NCBI RefSeq assembly: GCF_001668615.1
Contig: NZ_LZMC01000109.1
Span: 1 to 64,000, forward strand
Direction: 5' to 3'
Origin: Mycobacterium sp. 1274761.0
GTDB taxonomy: Bacteria; Actinomycetota; Actinomycetes; Mycobacteriales; Mycobacteriaceae
DNA length: 64,000 nt
Positions 41,809 through 49,735 of the stretch are shown here, in pieces. The position numbers were made by a program, and so were the translations under genes. The notes beneath the pieces are model-generated. The model saw only the letters and a program-made list of their open reading frames with translations, was not told where the DNA came from and did no database searches. Every line of letters begins with the position of its first letter. The first letter of the stretch is position 1.

Positions 41809-43040
41809 GCGATACGCCTTCCCTTCGTCAGCCCGCCGAACTGCCAGAGGGCGTGAGCCAGGCCACGATCGGCGTGCGCGGTGGGCTGTTGCGGTCGGGC
41901 TTCGAAGAGACCGCCGAGGCCATCTATCCGACGTCGGGCTATGTGTACGCCAGCGCCGCCGATGCGGAAAAGGCCTTCACCGGCGAGATCGACCGGTTCG
42001 TGTACTCCCGCTACGGCAACCCGACGATTTCGATGTTCGAAGAGCGGCTGCGGCTCATCGAGGGCGCGCCCGCGGCGTTCGCGACCGCCACCGGCATGGC
42101 GGCGGTGTTCACGTCGCTGGGAGCGTTGCTGGCCGCCGGTGACCGGCTGGTCGCCGCTCGCAGCCTTTTCGGTTCCTGCTTCGTGGTGTGCAACGAGATC
42201 CTGCCGCGCTGGGGCGTTGAGACGGTGTTCGTCGACGGCGACGATCTGTCGCAGTGGGAAGAGGCGCTGTCGAAGCCGACGCAGGCCGTCTTTTTCGAGA
42301 CACCGTCGAACCCGATGCAATCGCTGGTCGACATCGCCGCGGTCAGCGAGATGGCACATGAAGCGGGCGCAAAGGTCGTGCTGGACAACGTCTTTGCCAC
42401 CCCGATCCTGCAGCAGGGCTTCCCGCTCGGAGTCGACGTGGTGGTGTATTCGGGCACCAAACACATCGACGGGCAGGGCCGCGTGCTCGGCGGGGCGATC
42501 CTCGGCGACAAGACATATATCGACGAGCCGGTGCAGAAGCTGATGCGCCACACCGGTCCCGCGCTGAGCCCGTTCAACGCATGGGTGTTGTTGAAGGGAC
42601 TGGAGACGCTGGCCGTGCGGGTGCAGTACAGCAACGACTCGGCGATGCGTGTCGCACAGTTCCTCGAGGACCATCCCGCCGTCAGCTGGGTGCGCTACCC
42701 GTTCCTGGATTCGCATCCGCAATACGATCTGGCCAAGCGCCAAATGACCGGCGGCGGAACGGTTGTCACGTTCGAACTCAAGGACGCCGGCGGTGCCGGC
42801 AATCGAGTCGCGGCCAAAGAGCGCGCGTTCGAGTTCCTCGACAAGCTGAACATCGTCGACATCTCTAACAACCTCGGCGACTCCAAGTCATTGATCACTC
42901 ATCCGGCCACCACCACACACCGCGCGATTGGCCCGGAGGGCCGCGCGGCGATCGGCCTCGGTGACGGCGTGGTGCGGATCTCGGTGGGGCTGGAGGGAAC
43001 CGAGGATCTGCTCAACGACCTCGACCAGGCGCTGGGCTAG
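41805..43040 (+). CDS. metZ: O-succinylhomoserine sulfhydrylase
   Basis: MetZ is a PLP enzyme that makes homocysteine directly from O-succinylhomoserine and sulfide. The 411 residues contain YSRYGNPT, GSCF substrate loop, FFETPSNPMQ, VLDNVFATP and the PLP-binding Lys219 in VVYSGTKHIDGQGRVLGG. GTG 41805 overlaps the rhodanese stop. Within the coding sequence, 42795-42809 is a 15-base match to the 26-bp array at 21.06-21.14 kb, coding AGNRVA in a region that looks slightly expanded. The next gene starts directly after the stop. Confidence 0.95.
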   Translation: MSDTPSLRQPAELPEGVSQATIGVRGGLLRSGFEETAEAIYPTSGYVYASAADAEKAFTGEIDRFVYSRYGNPTISMFEERLRLIEGAPAAFATATGMAAVFTSLGALLAAGDRLVAARSLFGSCFVVCNEILPRWGVETVFVDGDDLSQWEEALSKPTQAVFFETPSNPMQSLVDIAAVSEMAHEAGAKVVLDNVFATPILQQGFPLGVDVVVYSGTKHIDGQGRVLGGAILGDKTYIDEPVQKLMRHTGPALSPFNAWVLLKGLETLAVRVQYSNDSAMRVAQFLEDHPAVSWVRYPFLDSHPQYDLAKRQMTGGGTVVTFELKDAGGAGNRVAAKERAFEFLDKLNIVDISNNLGDSKSLITHPATTTHRAIGPEGRAAIGLGDGVVRISVGLEGTEDLLNDLDQALG

Positions 43041-43448
43041 GTGTCTCGACAGTCCGAGAAGAAGAAGGCGCGTCGGCGCAAGCGGCAGAACGCCCGCGAG
43101 CACCGTCGGCTGGTCGGTGAGATCCTGCATGACCTGTTGAGCGTCGAGGGCGTCGACGAGGTGCTCACCGACCGCGGATGGGAATTCGACGTCGACAATT
43201 CCACCGATGACCTCGCGACGTGGTACTACGCCCCATCAGCCATCGAAATCGACGATGACACAGTCGAATCGGTGACCCGTATCTGGCTGCGCGCCGACGA
43301 TGAGGACTCCTGGCACGTCATCTTCGCCGGCGGCGATGCGACGTCGATCGACTACATCTTCAGCGCCGAGTCTCTGCTGGAGAACCTCGAAACGATCGAG
43401 GGCTACCGGCAAGGGGATCCCACGCCGGACTTCGAGTCGGCGCAATAG
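43041..43448 (+). CDS. Conserved protein of unknown function with basic N-terminus
   Basis: I do not recognise this 135-residue protein. It opens with a strongly basic stretch (SRQSEKKKARRRKRQNAREHRR), then an acidic alpha/beta domain (EVLTDRGWEFDVDNSTDDLATWYYAPS, ESVTRIWLRADDEDSWHVIFAGGDATSIDYIF). The GTG is the first codon after the metZ stop, so it is in the same operon. The basic tail suggests nucleic-acid or ribosome contact. Confidence 0.75.
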   Translation: MSRQSEKKKARRRKRQNAREHRRLVGEILHDLLSVEGVDEVLTDRGWEFDVDNSTDDLATWYYAPSAIEIDDDTVESVTRIWLRADDEDSWHVIFAGGDATSIDYIFSAESLLENLETIEGYRQGDPTPDFESAQ

Positions 43449-43465
43449 GCCGTCACACTGGAGCA

Positions 43466-43984
43466 GTGAGCAGCTCGTCGTCGGACCCGGGTCGCATGAG
43501 CCGGCTGCAGCAGGAAGCGTGGCTGAGCTACATGCGGGTGTATCACCGCCTCGAATACGAGATGAACCGCCAACTCCAGCAGGACTGCGGCTTGTCGCTG
43601 AGCGACTACACGGTGTTGAACGCCTTGTCGAACGCGCCCGGATACCGTGCCCAGCTATCGAGTCTCGCGACAGTGATCGGCTGGGAACGCAGCCGGCTCT
43701 CGCACCATCTGCAGCGCATGAGCCGGCGCGGTCTCGTCGCTCGGATGCGATCCGCCAGCGACGGCCGCGGCACGGACGTCCTGCTCACCAAGGAGGGTGC
43801 GGCCCAACTCGCCGAGGCTGCCCCTCGCCACGCGGAGTGGGTGCGGCATCTCGTCTTCTCCGGCATCGACCGTGAACAGCAGCGGCAACTTGCCGACATC
43901 CTGACCGCGGTCTACGAGTCGATCCTCGACCGGGGCACGCTTCCGCGGCCTGACTTCGGTCCTCGGGTGACCGCGGCCGAGTGA
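43466..43984 (+). CDS. MarR-family transcriptional regulator
   Basis: The 172-residue dimeric winged-helix repressor has SLSDYTVLNALSNAPGYRAQLSSLATVIGWERSRLSHHLQRMSRRGLVARMRSASDGRGT split over the recognition helix and wing, and a C-terminal dimer helix. Start GTG 43466, 17 bases after the preceding stop. It converges with an SDR gene whose upstream region has a good inverted repeat, so that SDR is its likely target. Ligand unknown. Confidence 0.9.
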   Translation: MSSSSSDPGRMSRLQQEAWLSYMRVYHRLEYEMNRQLQQDCGLSLSDYTVLNALSNAPGYRAQLSSLATVIGWERSRLSHHLQRMSRRGLVARMRSASDGRGTDVLLTKEGAAQLAEAAPRHAEWVRHLVFSGIDREQQRQLADILTAVYESILDRGTLPRPDFGPRVTAAE

Positions 43985-43985
43985 C

Positions 43986-44726
43986 TCATGCCAAGCCGCC
44001 GTGGACGGACAGTTCGGTGCCGGTGATGAAACTGCTCTGATCGGACGCCAGGAAGAGCACGGCCGCGGCAACCTCGTCCGGGTGCCCGACTCGCTGCATC
44101 AGCACCTTGGCCGCTTCCGCGTCAAGCAACTGCTGGGCCGCACCGGCTGGGGCCAAACCCTTCAGACCCGGTGTCTCGACCGGTCCGGGGACGAGGGTGT
44201 TGACCCGGATGCCCCGGTCGGCCAGTTCCGCGGCCCACGTCCGTCCGAACGATTGGATGGCCGCTTTGGTGGCGGCGTAGACGCCGAACGCCGGTGTCCC
44301 GTTGAATGCGGCCGTCGAGCCCGTAAGGATGATCGAGGCGCCGGCGCGCAGCAGTGGCAGTACCTTCTGCACGGTGAACAGTGTGCCGCCGACGTTGGTG
44401 GCGAACGTGTCGGTGAAGTCATCGGCGGTGATATCGGCGAGCGCGGCGAAACTTCCGCCGCCGGCGTTCGCGAACACCACGTCGAGCCCCTGACCACGGT
44501 CGTGGACAGCGTCGACCACGGCGTCGATCTCCTCGGGCCGCGATACATCGCTGCATATCCCGGTCGCCGACGCCCCGATCGAGGCGATCGCCTCATCGAG
44601 CGCTTCCCGGCGGCGGCCCGTCAGAAAGACGTGCGCTCCCTCGGCCGCAAGTCGCCGTGCGGTCGCCAGTCCAATGCCGGAGGTGCCACCCGTGACCAAC
44701 GCTGTCTTGCCGTCCAATTGCCCCAT
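43986..44726 (-). CDS. Short-chain dehydrogenase/reductase
   Basis: A 246-residue classical SDR: TGGTSGIG cofactor loop, FANAGGGSF in place of NNAG, catalytic Ser in LTGSTAAF, YAATK, and a C-terminal TGTELSVHGGLA. ATG 44726 follows AAGGGGAACC. Its stop is one base from that of the MarR gene. Asn-Ala variation in the NAG segment is common in this subfamily. Substrate unknown. Confidence 0.92.
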   Translation of the reverse strand: MGQLDGKTALVTGGTSGIGLATARRLAAEGAHVFLTGRRREALDEAIASIGASATGICSDVSRPEEIDAVVDAVHDRGQGLDVVFANAGGGSFAALADITADDFTDTFATNVGGTLFTVQKVLPLLRAGASIILTGSTAAFNGTPAFGVYAATKAAIQSFGRTWAAELADRGIRVNTLVPGPVETPGLKGLAPAGAAQQLLDAEAAKVLMQRVGHPDEVAAAVLFLASDQSSFITGTELSVHGGLA

Positions 44727-44748
44727 CGTGGTTCCCCTTGTCGCCGAT

Positions 44749-44775
44749 ATGTTGCTTTGACGCACCGTGCAACAT
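44749..44775. promoter_or_regulatory. Inverted repeat upstream of the SDR gene, possible MarR operator
   Basis: ATGTTGC (44749-44755), 13 bases, GCAACAT (44769-44775): a perfect 7-bp inverted repeat starting 23 bases upstream of the SDR ATG. A smaller one, GTGA-N4-TCAC, follows at 44778-44789. The adjacent convergent MarR gene is the obvious candidate regulator. Confidence 0.45.
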
Positions 44776-44809
44776 AGGTGACATATCACGTATTCCGGGG
44801 TCGGCGCGA

Positions 44810-45673
44810 TCAGTTCTCCGCCGAGCTCTCCACCACGCCCTGAGATGCCTGCGCTCGCTGCTCATAACTGCGGCGCTTGTCGTGGTCGAAGGTCATGAAC
44901 ACCGAGTCGAGGCCGAGACGCTTGTTGAGCCAGCGGCGGCCGCGCGGGCCGAGCATTTGGGCGGCCTGTGCGGTGAATCGCAGCGGGGCAGGCACGGAGA
45001 CATGGGTTTTCGGCTTGTTCAACGTCTTGACGATCGCCGCGGCGATGTCCTCCGGCTCCACCGGCTTGATGGCGCCGCCGGATTCGGTGCCCGAGATGAG
45101 CTCGGTGTTGGTGAACGGCGGCATGATGACCGACACGTCGACGCCGTGGGGTGCGACCTCGTCGGCGAGCGCGGCGGACAGGCCAACGACCCCGAACTTG
45201 GCGCCGACGTAGACCACCTGGCCCGGCACCGGGATCAGGCCCGACAGCGACGCGATGTTGATGATGTGACCGCGGCGGCGGGCGATCATGTCGGGCAGGG
45301 CCAGTTGGCATCCGGTGATCACGCCGTAGAGGTTCACCTCGATGGACGACCGAATCGACTGTTCGCTCTGGTCGAGAAACGGGCCGATCGGCATCACACC
45401 GGCGTTGTTGATCAGCCCGTCGATGTGGCCGCCCCCGTCGGTGCGGGCCTTGTCGAGGAACGTGGCGAAGGATTCGCGGTCGGTCACGTCGAGCGGGTAA
45501 CCCGACACCGGCCCGAGCTTGGTGAGGTCGGCGACAGCCGACTCCTGAAATGCCACCTCACGGTCGCCGATGACCACCCGCGCGCCGCGGGCCAGCAACG
45601 CCTTGGCGGTGGCGAAACCGATGCCCCTCGCGGCGCCGGTGATCGCGATGGTTTTGCCGCTGATGTTGTCCAT
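44810..45673 (-). CDS. Short-chain dehydrogenase/reductase
   Basis: A 287-residue SDR with TGAARGIG, DVTD, INNAGVMPIG, NIASLSG and YVGAK, so all cofactor and catalytic residues are present. The C-terminal 60 residues extend beyond the classical core and are basic, as in several mycobacterial SDRs linked to lipid substrates. ATG 45673 gives MDNISGKTIA. It diverges from a small secreted-protein gene across a 136-base region with GGGTAT at 45734-45739. Confidence 0.92.
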   Translation of the reverse strand: MDNISGKTIAITGAARGIGFATAKALLARGARVVIGDREVAFQESAVADLTKLGPVSGYPLDVTDRESFATFLDKARTDGGGHIDGLINNAGVMPIGPFLDQSEQSIRSSIEVNLYGVITGCQLALPDMIARRRGHIINIASLSGLIPVPGQVVYVGAKFGVVGLSAALADEVAPHGVDVSVIMPPFTNTELISGTESGGAIKPVEPEDIAAAIVKTLNKPKTHVSVPAPLRFTAQAAQMLGPRGRRWLNKRLGLDSVFMTFDHDKRRSYEQRAQASQGVVESSAEN

Positions 45674-45809
45674 GCGGCCAAACTTTACAGGTGTCAAATT
45701 TTGGTGGGAAGGCGTGTCGCGAATACCAGCGGTGGGTATCCCGTTGCTTGTCGAGGGGGTCGCCGACCGGGTGCAGATTGCACCGAAGCGAGAAATCAAG
45801 GAGGACGAC

Positions 45810-46037
45810 ATGACAATCCTCAAGAGGATCGCCGCCGGCGCTCTGATGGCAGCCGCATTGACCGCCGGGGTGCTGGCAGGCGCCGGAACCGCCAGCGCAG
45901 ATCCGCACATCCCATGGCTGCCCGATCCGCCGGGACCCGGGATTCTGCCGCCGCCCGGGCACTTGCAGCAGCTGCCGTTAGTGCCGCCGCCGGGGCATTG
46001 GGGACCCGTCAATCCGGGTTGGGTGAATCACTGGTGA
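45810..46037 (+). CDS. Small secreted Pro-rich protein
   Basis: The 75-residue precursor has a Sec signal (MTILKRIAAGALMAAALTAG..) ending ASA before Asp31. The mature 45 residues are Pro/Trp/His-rich and have no Cys. AAGGAGG precedes the ATG by five bases, so expression is likely strong. A long hairpin terminator follows. A second secreted protein with a very similar signal peptide (IAAG..AAL) lies at 46.6 kb; the two bracket a decayed 13E12-family gene. Function unknown. Confidence 0.85.
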   Translation: MTILKRIAAGALMAAALTAGVLAGAGTASADPHIPWLPDPPGPGILPPPGHLQQLPLVPPPGHWGPVNPGWVNHW

Positions 46038-46049
46038 CGTAGTCATCCG

Positions 46050-46090
46050 AACAATGGCCGCCTTGCCGTTACGGCAGGGCGGTCATTGTT
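46050..46090 (+). terminator. Long hairpin terminator after the small secreted protein gene
   Basis: Arms 46050-46068 and 46072-46090 pair over 19 positions with two wobble/mismatch sites around a TTA loop. It starts 12 bases after the stop. The stem is much longer than typical, and the distal side TGTTATTG is mildly T-rich. Confidence 0.75.
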
Positions 46091-46100
46091 ATTGATTCCC

Positions 46101-46533
46101 CGGATCGACGAGCTGTTGGAGTTGACAAGCGCCGAGATAACCGATGCTGAGCCGGGGGTGGGAACTAGCGGAGAACGCGGCGTGTGCGGGCAAGTTGGCG
46201 GTGATGGCCGAGTCTTCCCGAGATGTGTGACAAACCCGATCAGTACTGCGACCTCGACCACTGTGGTCTACCCGCTCGGCCTGACGAATCCGTCAAACCG
46301 GAAGTGTCTCCGCCGTTTTCATCATCTGCTGAAGACGTTGTGGAACCGGGAAAGGACGGGACCGACAACGGCCCGACGGCAGCGTCATCTGGACCAGCCC
46401 GACCAGCCACACCCACATGACCTATCCGGGCAGCGAGTATCTGTACCCGTCCTTATGCGAACCAAGGCGGCCGAACGCAACGAACCCGCCGTTTCAGCTG
46501 ATGACGCGTTTTCGCAATTCTTGGGATCGGTAG
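46101..46533 (+). pseudogene. Frame-shifted, internally deleted 13E12-family (DUF222/HNH endonuclease) gene
   Basis: Pieces of a 13E12-repeat protein appear in different frames: IDELLELTSAEITDAE and WELAENAACAGKLAVMAE from the N-terminal region; DQYCDLDH, then in another frame TVVYPLGLTNPSNRKCLRRFHHLLKTLW, the HNH motif region; and in a third frame RQRPDGSVIWTSPTSHTHMTYPG through LYPSLCEP, the usual C-terminal part. At least three frameshifts and loss of most of the central DUF222 part are implied. Members of this family are multicopy and mobile-like in mycobacteria. Confidence 0.85.
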
Positions 46534-46597
46534 CCGCACGCCGCTGTTGAATTGCTGCCATGGCCGACGACGGCCCAACCGAATCGCAGGAGACGAC

Positions 46598-46951
46598 ATG
46601 GAACACGTGAGACGAATCGCCGCTGGGCTGGCCGCGGCCGCCGCACTAGTGTCCGCCGGTTCAGCCGTCGGCACAGGAACCGCGCAGGCTGACGACGGCG
46701 GCTGGGGACCACCGCATCACTGGTGCCCTGGCGAGCAACCGGTCCCCACAACCGGCAATCACATCACCGATCCACTGAACTGGGACTGGAATGTCTGCCA
46801 CACCTACTACTTCCTCTGGCCGGGAATGGGCAACGTCTCCAGCCTGATCTGGGATGGGGAGAATCCTCCGCCGAGGCCGGCGCCGCCGATGGGGGTCTAT
46901 TGCGACCCGGTTGGGTTCCTCCAGAACTGCCGTATCGACAATCACCCGTAA
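46598..46951 (+). CDS. Small secreted Cys-containing protein
   Basis: The 117-residue precursor has a signal peptide (MEHVRRIAAGLAAAAALVSAG..) cleaved after TAQA near residue 31. The mature 86 residues carry four Cys, in pairs that could form two disulfides, and are Trp/Pro-rich (GWGPPHHWCPGEQPVP, DWNVCHTYYFLWPGMGN, MGVYCDPVGFLQNC). Such small secreted proteins are frequent in mycobacteria and of unknown function. ATG follows GCAGGAGACGAC. Confidence 0.85.
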   Translation: MEHVRRIAAGLAAAAALVSAGSAVGTGTAQADDGGWGPPHHWCPGEQPVPTTGNHITDPLNWDWNVCHTYYFLWPGMGNVSSLIWDGENPPPRPAPPMGVYCDPVGFLQNCRIDNHP

Positions 46952-47037
46952 TAGCGACCAGCGAGGATTTTCGATCACCCTGACCTGAACTCCGGTCATG
47001 GAATGCGCTAGCGCGGACTGCGTTAGACAGTTAGGTG

Positions 47038-47535
47038 ATGTCCGCACACGCCATTGATCAGCTCCGCTTTCACGCGGTCGACCAGGGTGACCCGCTGGCC
47101 GAGCCGCTGCTGACCCAACTGGCTCTGGAGTATGCGAGTCGGTACCGCGCACGTGTGGACGCGGTGGCCGAATGGCTTCGCAGTTATCCAGCCGACGAAT
47201 TCTCGGCCCCGAACGGCGCCATGCTGATCGGCCTGCACAACAGCCAGCCGGTGACTGGCGGCGCGTTCCGGCGGTTCGACGCCGACACCGCCGAGCTGAA
47301 ACGCATCTGGACCGACAGCCGCTACCGGCGTCGGGGCTTCGCAAAAGCCTTGCTGACCGAACTGGAGCGCCAGATCGCCGGCCGCGGCTACCGCCGCATC
47401 TATCTGACGACGGGCGACAAGCAGCCCGAGGCCGAAGAGCTGTACCTGTCGACGGGGTACCACCGCCTCGCCGAACCGCTGCCCGCCGAGGGCGAGGTCT
47501 ACCCGCTGGCGTTCCTGAAAGTGCTGGCCTCGTGA
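47038..47535 (+). CDS. GNAT-family N-acetyltransferase
   Basis: A 165-residue acetyltransferase with the acetyl-CoA motif LKRIWTDSRYRRRGFAKALLTELER and the following YRRIYLTTGDKQPEAEELYLSTGYHRL. The ATG at 47038 is chosen; a GTG one codon earlier is possible. Its stop overlaps the next gene (GTGA), starting a run of four translationally coupled genes with three flavin monooxygenases. It may acylate or protect the substrate or product of that pathway. Confidence 0.9.
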   Translation: MSAHAIDQLRFHAVDQGDPLAEPLLTQLALEYASRYRARVDAVAEWLRSYPADEFSAPNGAMLIGLHNSQPVTGGAFRRFDADTAELKRIWTDSRYRRRGFAKALLTELERQIAGRGYRRIYLTTGDKQPEAEELYLSTGYHRLAEPLPAEGEVYPLAFLKVLAS

Positions 47536-48623
47536 CCGAACACCTGCATCTGGCCGTCGCCCTCGACGGGTACGGCTGGCACCCCGAGGCGTGGCGCCAG
47601 TCGGTCGACGCCGAACCGGTGACCAGCGGCCGCTATTGGTCCGACCTTGCCGTGACGGCCGAACGTGGGCTGCTGGATTTCGTGACCTTCGACGATGCGC
47701 TCACCCCGCAGCGGCGCCGCCGCGCGGAGATCGAGCCGCGCTGGCTGGCGGGCCGGCCCGACGCCGTCCTTGTGGCATCCAGAGTGGCACCCGCGACCCG
47801 CCACATCGGGCTCGTTCCCGTCGCCACCGTCAACCACACCGAACCCTTCCACGTCTCCAAAGCGATTGCCACGCTTGACTTCATCTCCCATGGCCGCGCC
47901 GGCTGGCAGGTGCGGGTCAGCAGTTCAGCCCACGAAGCACAGCTGTTCGGTCGCAGGGACATCACAGGTGTCGACCTGTTCGACGAAGCCGGCGACGCCG
48001 TCGAGGTGGTCCGACGTCTGTGGGACAGCTGGGAGGACGACGCGGTGATCCGCGACGTCGCCAGCGGCCGGTTCGTCGACCGCGACAAGCTGCACTACAT
48101 CGACTTCACCGGTAAGTACTTCTCGGTGAAGGGGCCGTCGATCACCCCGCGGCCGCCGCAGGGCCAACCCGTCGTCACCGCCCTGGCGCATCAACTGCCC
48201 GTCTACGAATTCGCCTCGCGCAGCACCGATCTGGTCTTCATCACCCCGCAGGATGACGAGTCCGTCGCTTCCATCCTCGGTGAGATCCGGCGGGTCGGAG
48301 GCGACGACCTGAAGGTCTACGCCGACGTCTACGTCACGTTCTCCGGGACTGTCGATCACCGCTCGGACGCCGTCGTCTTCAACGGTGCACCCGCCGAGCT
48401 GGTGGATCTACTGATCCGGTGGCATCGGTTGGGGGTTGACGGTTTCCGGCTGCGGCCCGCGGTGCACACCACCGACCTTCCGGCCATCATCGACGAGGTT
48501 GTGCCGCTGCTCCAACGCGCCGGTGTGTTCCGCAGCGCCTACTGCGACGGCGAGCACCTGCGGTCGCGGCTCGGCCTGCCTGTCGCCGAAAACCGTTATG
48601 TCAGGGTGGGTGAGCCGTCATGA
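47532..48623 (+). CDS. LLM-class flavin-dependent monooxygenase
   Basis: This 363-residue TIM-barrel protein belongs to the bacterial luciferase-like superfamily: HLHLAVALDGYGWHPEAW, the ERGLLDFVTFDDAL segment, and LDFISHGRAGWQVRVSSSAHEAQLFG. It would use reduced FMN or F420 supplied by a separate reductase. It is coupled on both sides (GTGA upstream, ATGA downstream). Relatives cleave C-S or C-N bonds or oxidise small esters; exact substrate unknown. Confidence 0.9.
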   Translation: MTEHLHLAVALDGYGWHPEAWRQSVDAEPVTSGRYWSDLAVTAERGLLDFVTFDDALTPQRRRRAEIEPRWLAGRPDAVLVASRVAPATRHIGLVPVATVNHTEPFHVSKAIATLDFISHGRAGWQVRVSSSAHEAQLFGRRDITGVDLFDEAGDAVEVVRRLWDSWEDDAVIRDVASGRFVDRDKLHYIDFTGKYFSVKGPSITPRPPQGQPVVTALAHQLPVYEFASRSTDLVFITPQDDESVASILGEIRRVGGDDLKVYADVYVTFSGTVDHRSDAVVFNGAPAELVDLLIRWHRLGVDGFRLRPAVHTTDLPAIIDEVVPLLQRAGVFRSAYCDGEHLRSRLGLPVAENRYVRVGEPS

Positions 48624-49735
48624 CCGTCCCGCTGTCGATCCTCGACCTTTCGCCGATCACCGAGGGCAGCGACGCGGCGAGCGCGCTGCGCAACACTGTC
48701 GACCTCGCCCAGCACGCCGAGCAGTGGGGCTACAAGCGCTATTGGGTCGCCGAACATCACTTCGTCGCGGTGGCCAGTTCATCGCCGGCGGTACTGATCG
48801 GCCAGATCGCCGCGGCTACCAACACTATTCACGTCGGCACGGGCGCAGTTCAGTTGGGGTACACCACGGCGCTGGCGGTCGTCGAGAGCTTCGCCATGCT
48901 TGACGCGTTCTACCCGGGACGCATCGACCTCGGTGTCGGTCGGTCCGGGCAGCGGCGCCGTGAGGCAGCCTCTAAGCCGTCAGCACTGAAACCCGCGCCG
49001 AGCACCGAGTGGCGCACCGTCGACGGCCTGACCGTGCCACCGCCGTTCGACATGCGCTCGATCATCACCGACCGCCTGCGTGCGCAGATGTCGGTCCTCC
49101 AACAGCCCGAGGCGGTGTCGCCGGACTTCGCCGACCAGGTCGACGACATCCTCGCCATGCTTGGCGGCTGTTACCGCCCCGACGGACACCCTCTGCAGGT
49201 TGTACCCGGTGAGCGAACTAGCTTGCGGCCCTGGATATTCGGCAGCAGTAAGGGGCAGAGCGCACAGGTCGCCGGCGCACGCGGGCTGCCGTTCGTTGCC
49301 AGCTACCACATCACCCCCGCCACCACGTTGGAGGCGATCGACGCCTACCGGGCCGCGTTCCAGCCGTCGGCGGTGCTCACCGAGCCCTACGTCGTGGTTT
49401 CGGCCGACGTCGTCGCCGCAGGCGACAGCGCAACCGCCCGGCATTTGGCGTCCACGTACGGCCACTGGGTCTACGCGATCCGCAGGGGTGGCGGCGCAGC
49501 ACCCTATCCCGACCCCGACACGGCCGCACCGCTGACCGAAGAGCAGCACGCGGTGGTGAAGGACCGTACGGCAACGCAATTCGTGGGTGACGCCGACGAG
49601 GTGGCCGACAAGCTGGCGACGCTGCAGCGGGTCACGGGAGCCGACGAGCTCGTCATCACCTCGGTGACCCACCGGCATTCCGATCGACTGCGCTCCCACG
49701 AGTTGATCGCCAAGCGCTGGGGCTTGACCGGATGA
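48620..49735 (+). CDS. LLM-class flavin-dependent oxidoreductase (MsnO8-like)
   Basis: A 371-residue luciferase-like protein with PLSILDLSPITEGSDAASALRNTVDLAQHAEQWGYKRYWVAEHH, the start typical of the MsnO8/YwcH type, followed by GTGAVQLGYTTALAVVESFAMLDAFYPGRIDLGVGRSGQ. ATG overlaps the upstream stop (ATGA) and the stop overlaps the downstream ATG. It differs from its two neighbours in subfamily, so the operon encodes three distinct flavin enzymes. Confidence 0.9.
   Translation: MTVPLSILDLSPITEGSDAASALRNTVDLAQHAEQWGYKRYWVAEHHFVAVASSSPAVLIGQIAAATNTIHVGTGAVQLGYTTALAVVESFAMLDAFYPGRIDLGVGRSGQRRREAASKPSALKPAPSTEWRTVDGLTVPPPFDMRSIITDRLRAQMSVLQQPEAVSPDFADQVDDILAMLGGCYRPDGHPLQVVPGERTSLRPWIFGSSKGQSAQVAGARGLPFVASYHITPATTLEAIDAYRAAFQPSAVLTEPYVVVSADVVAAGDSATARHLASTYGHWVYAIRRGGGAAPYPDPDTAAPLTEEQHAVVKDRTATQFVGDADEVADKLATLQRVTGADELVITSVTHRHSDRLRSHELIAKRWGLTG

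Noticed and set aside
45734..45739. SigF-type promoter (GGGTAT) before the small secreted protein
   Set aside because: The -10 hexamer is present but no convincing GTTT-like -35 lies 15-16 bases upstream.
46223..46420. A 65-codon frame starting MCDKPDQYCDLDH, which looks like a small Cys protein
   Set aside because: Its start matches the HNH region of 13E12 proteins and adjacent frames continue that match, so it is part of the pseudogene.
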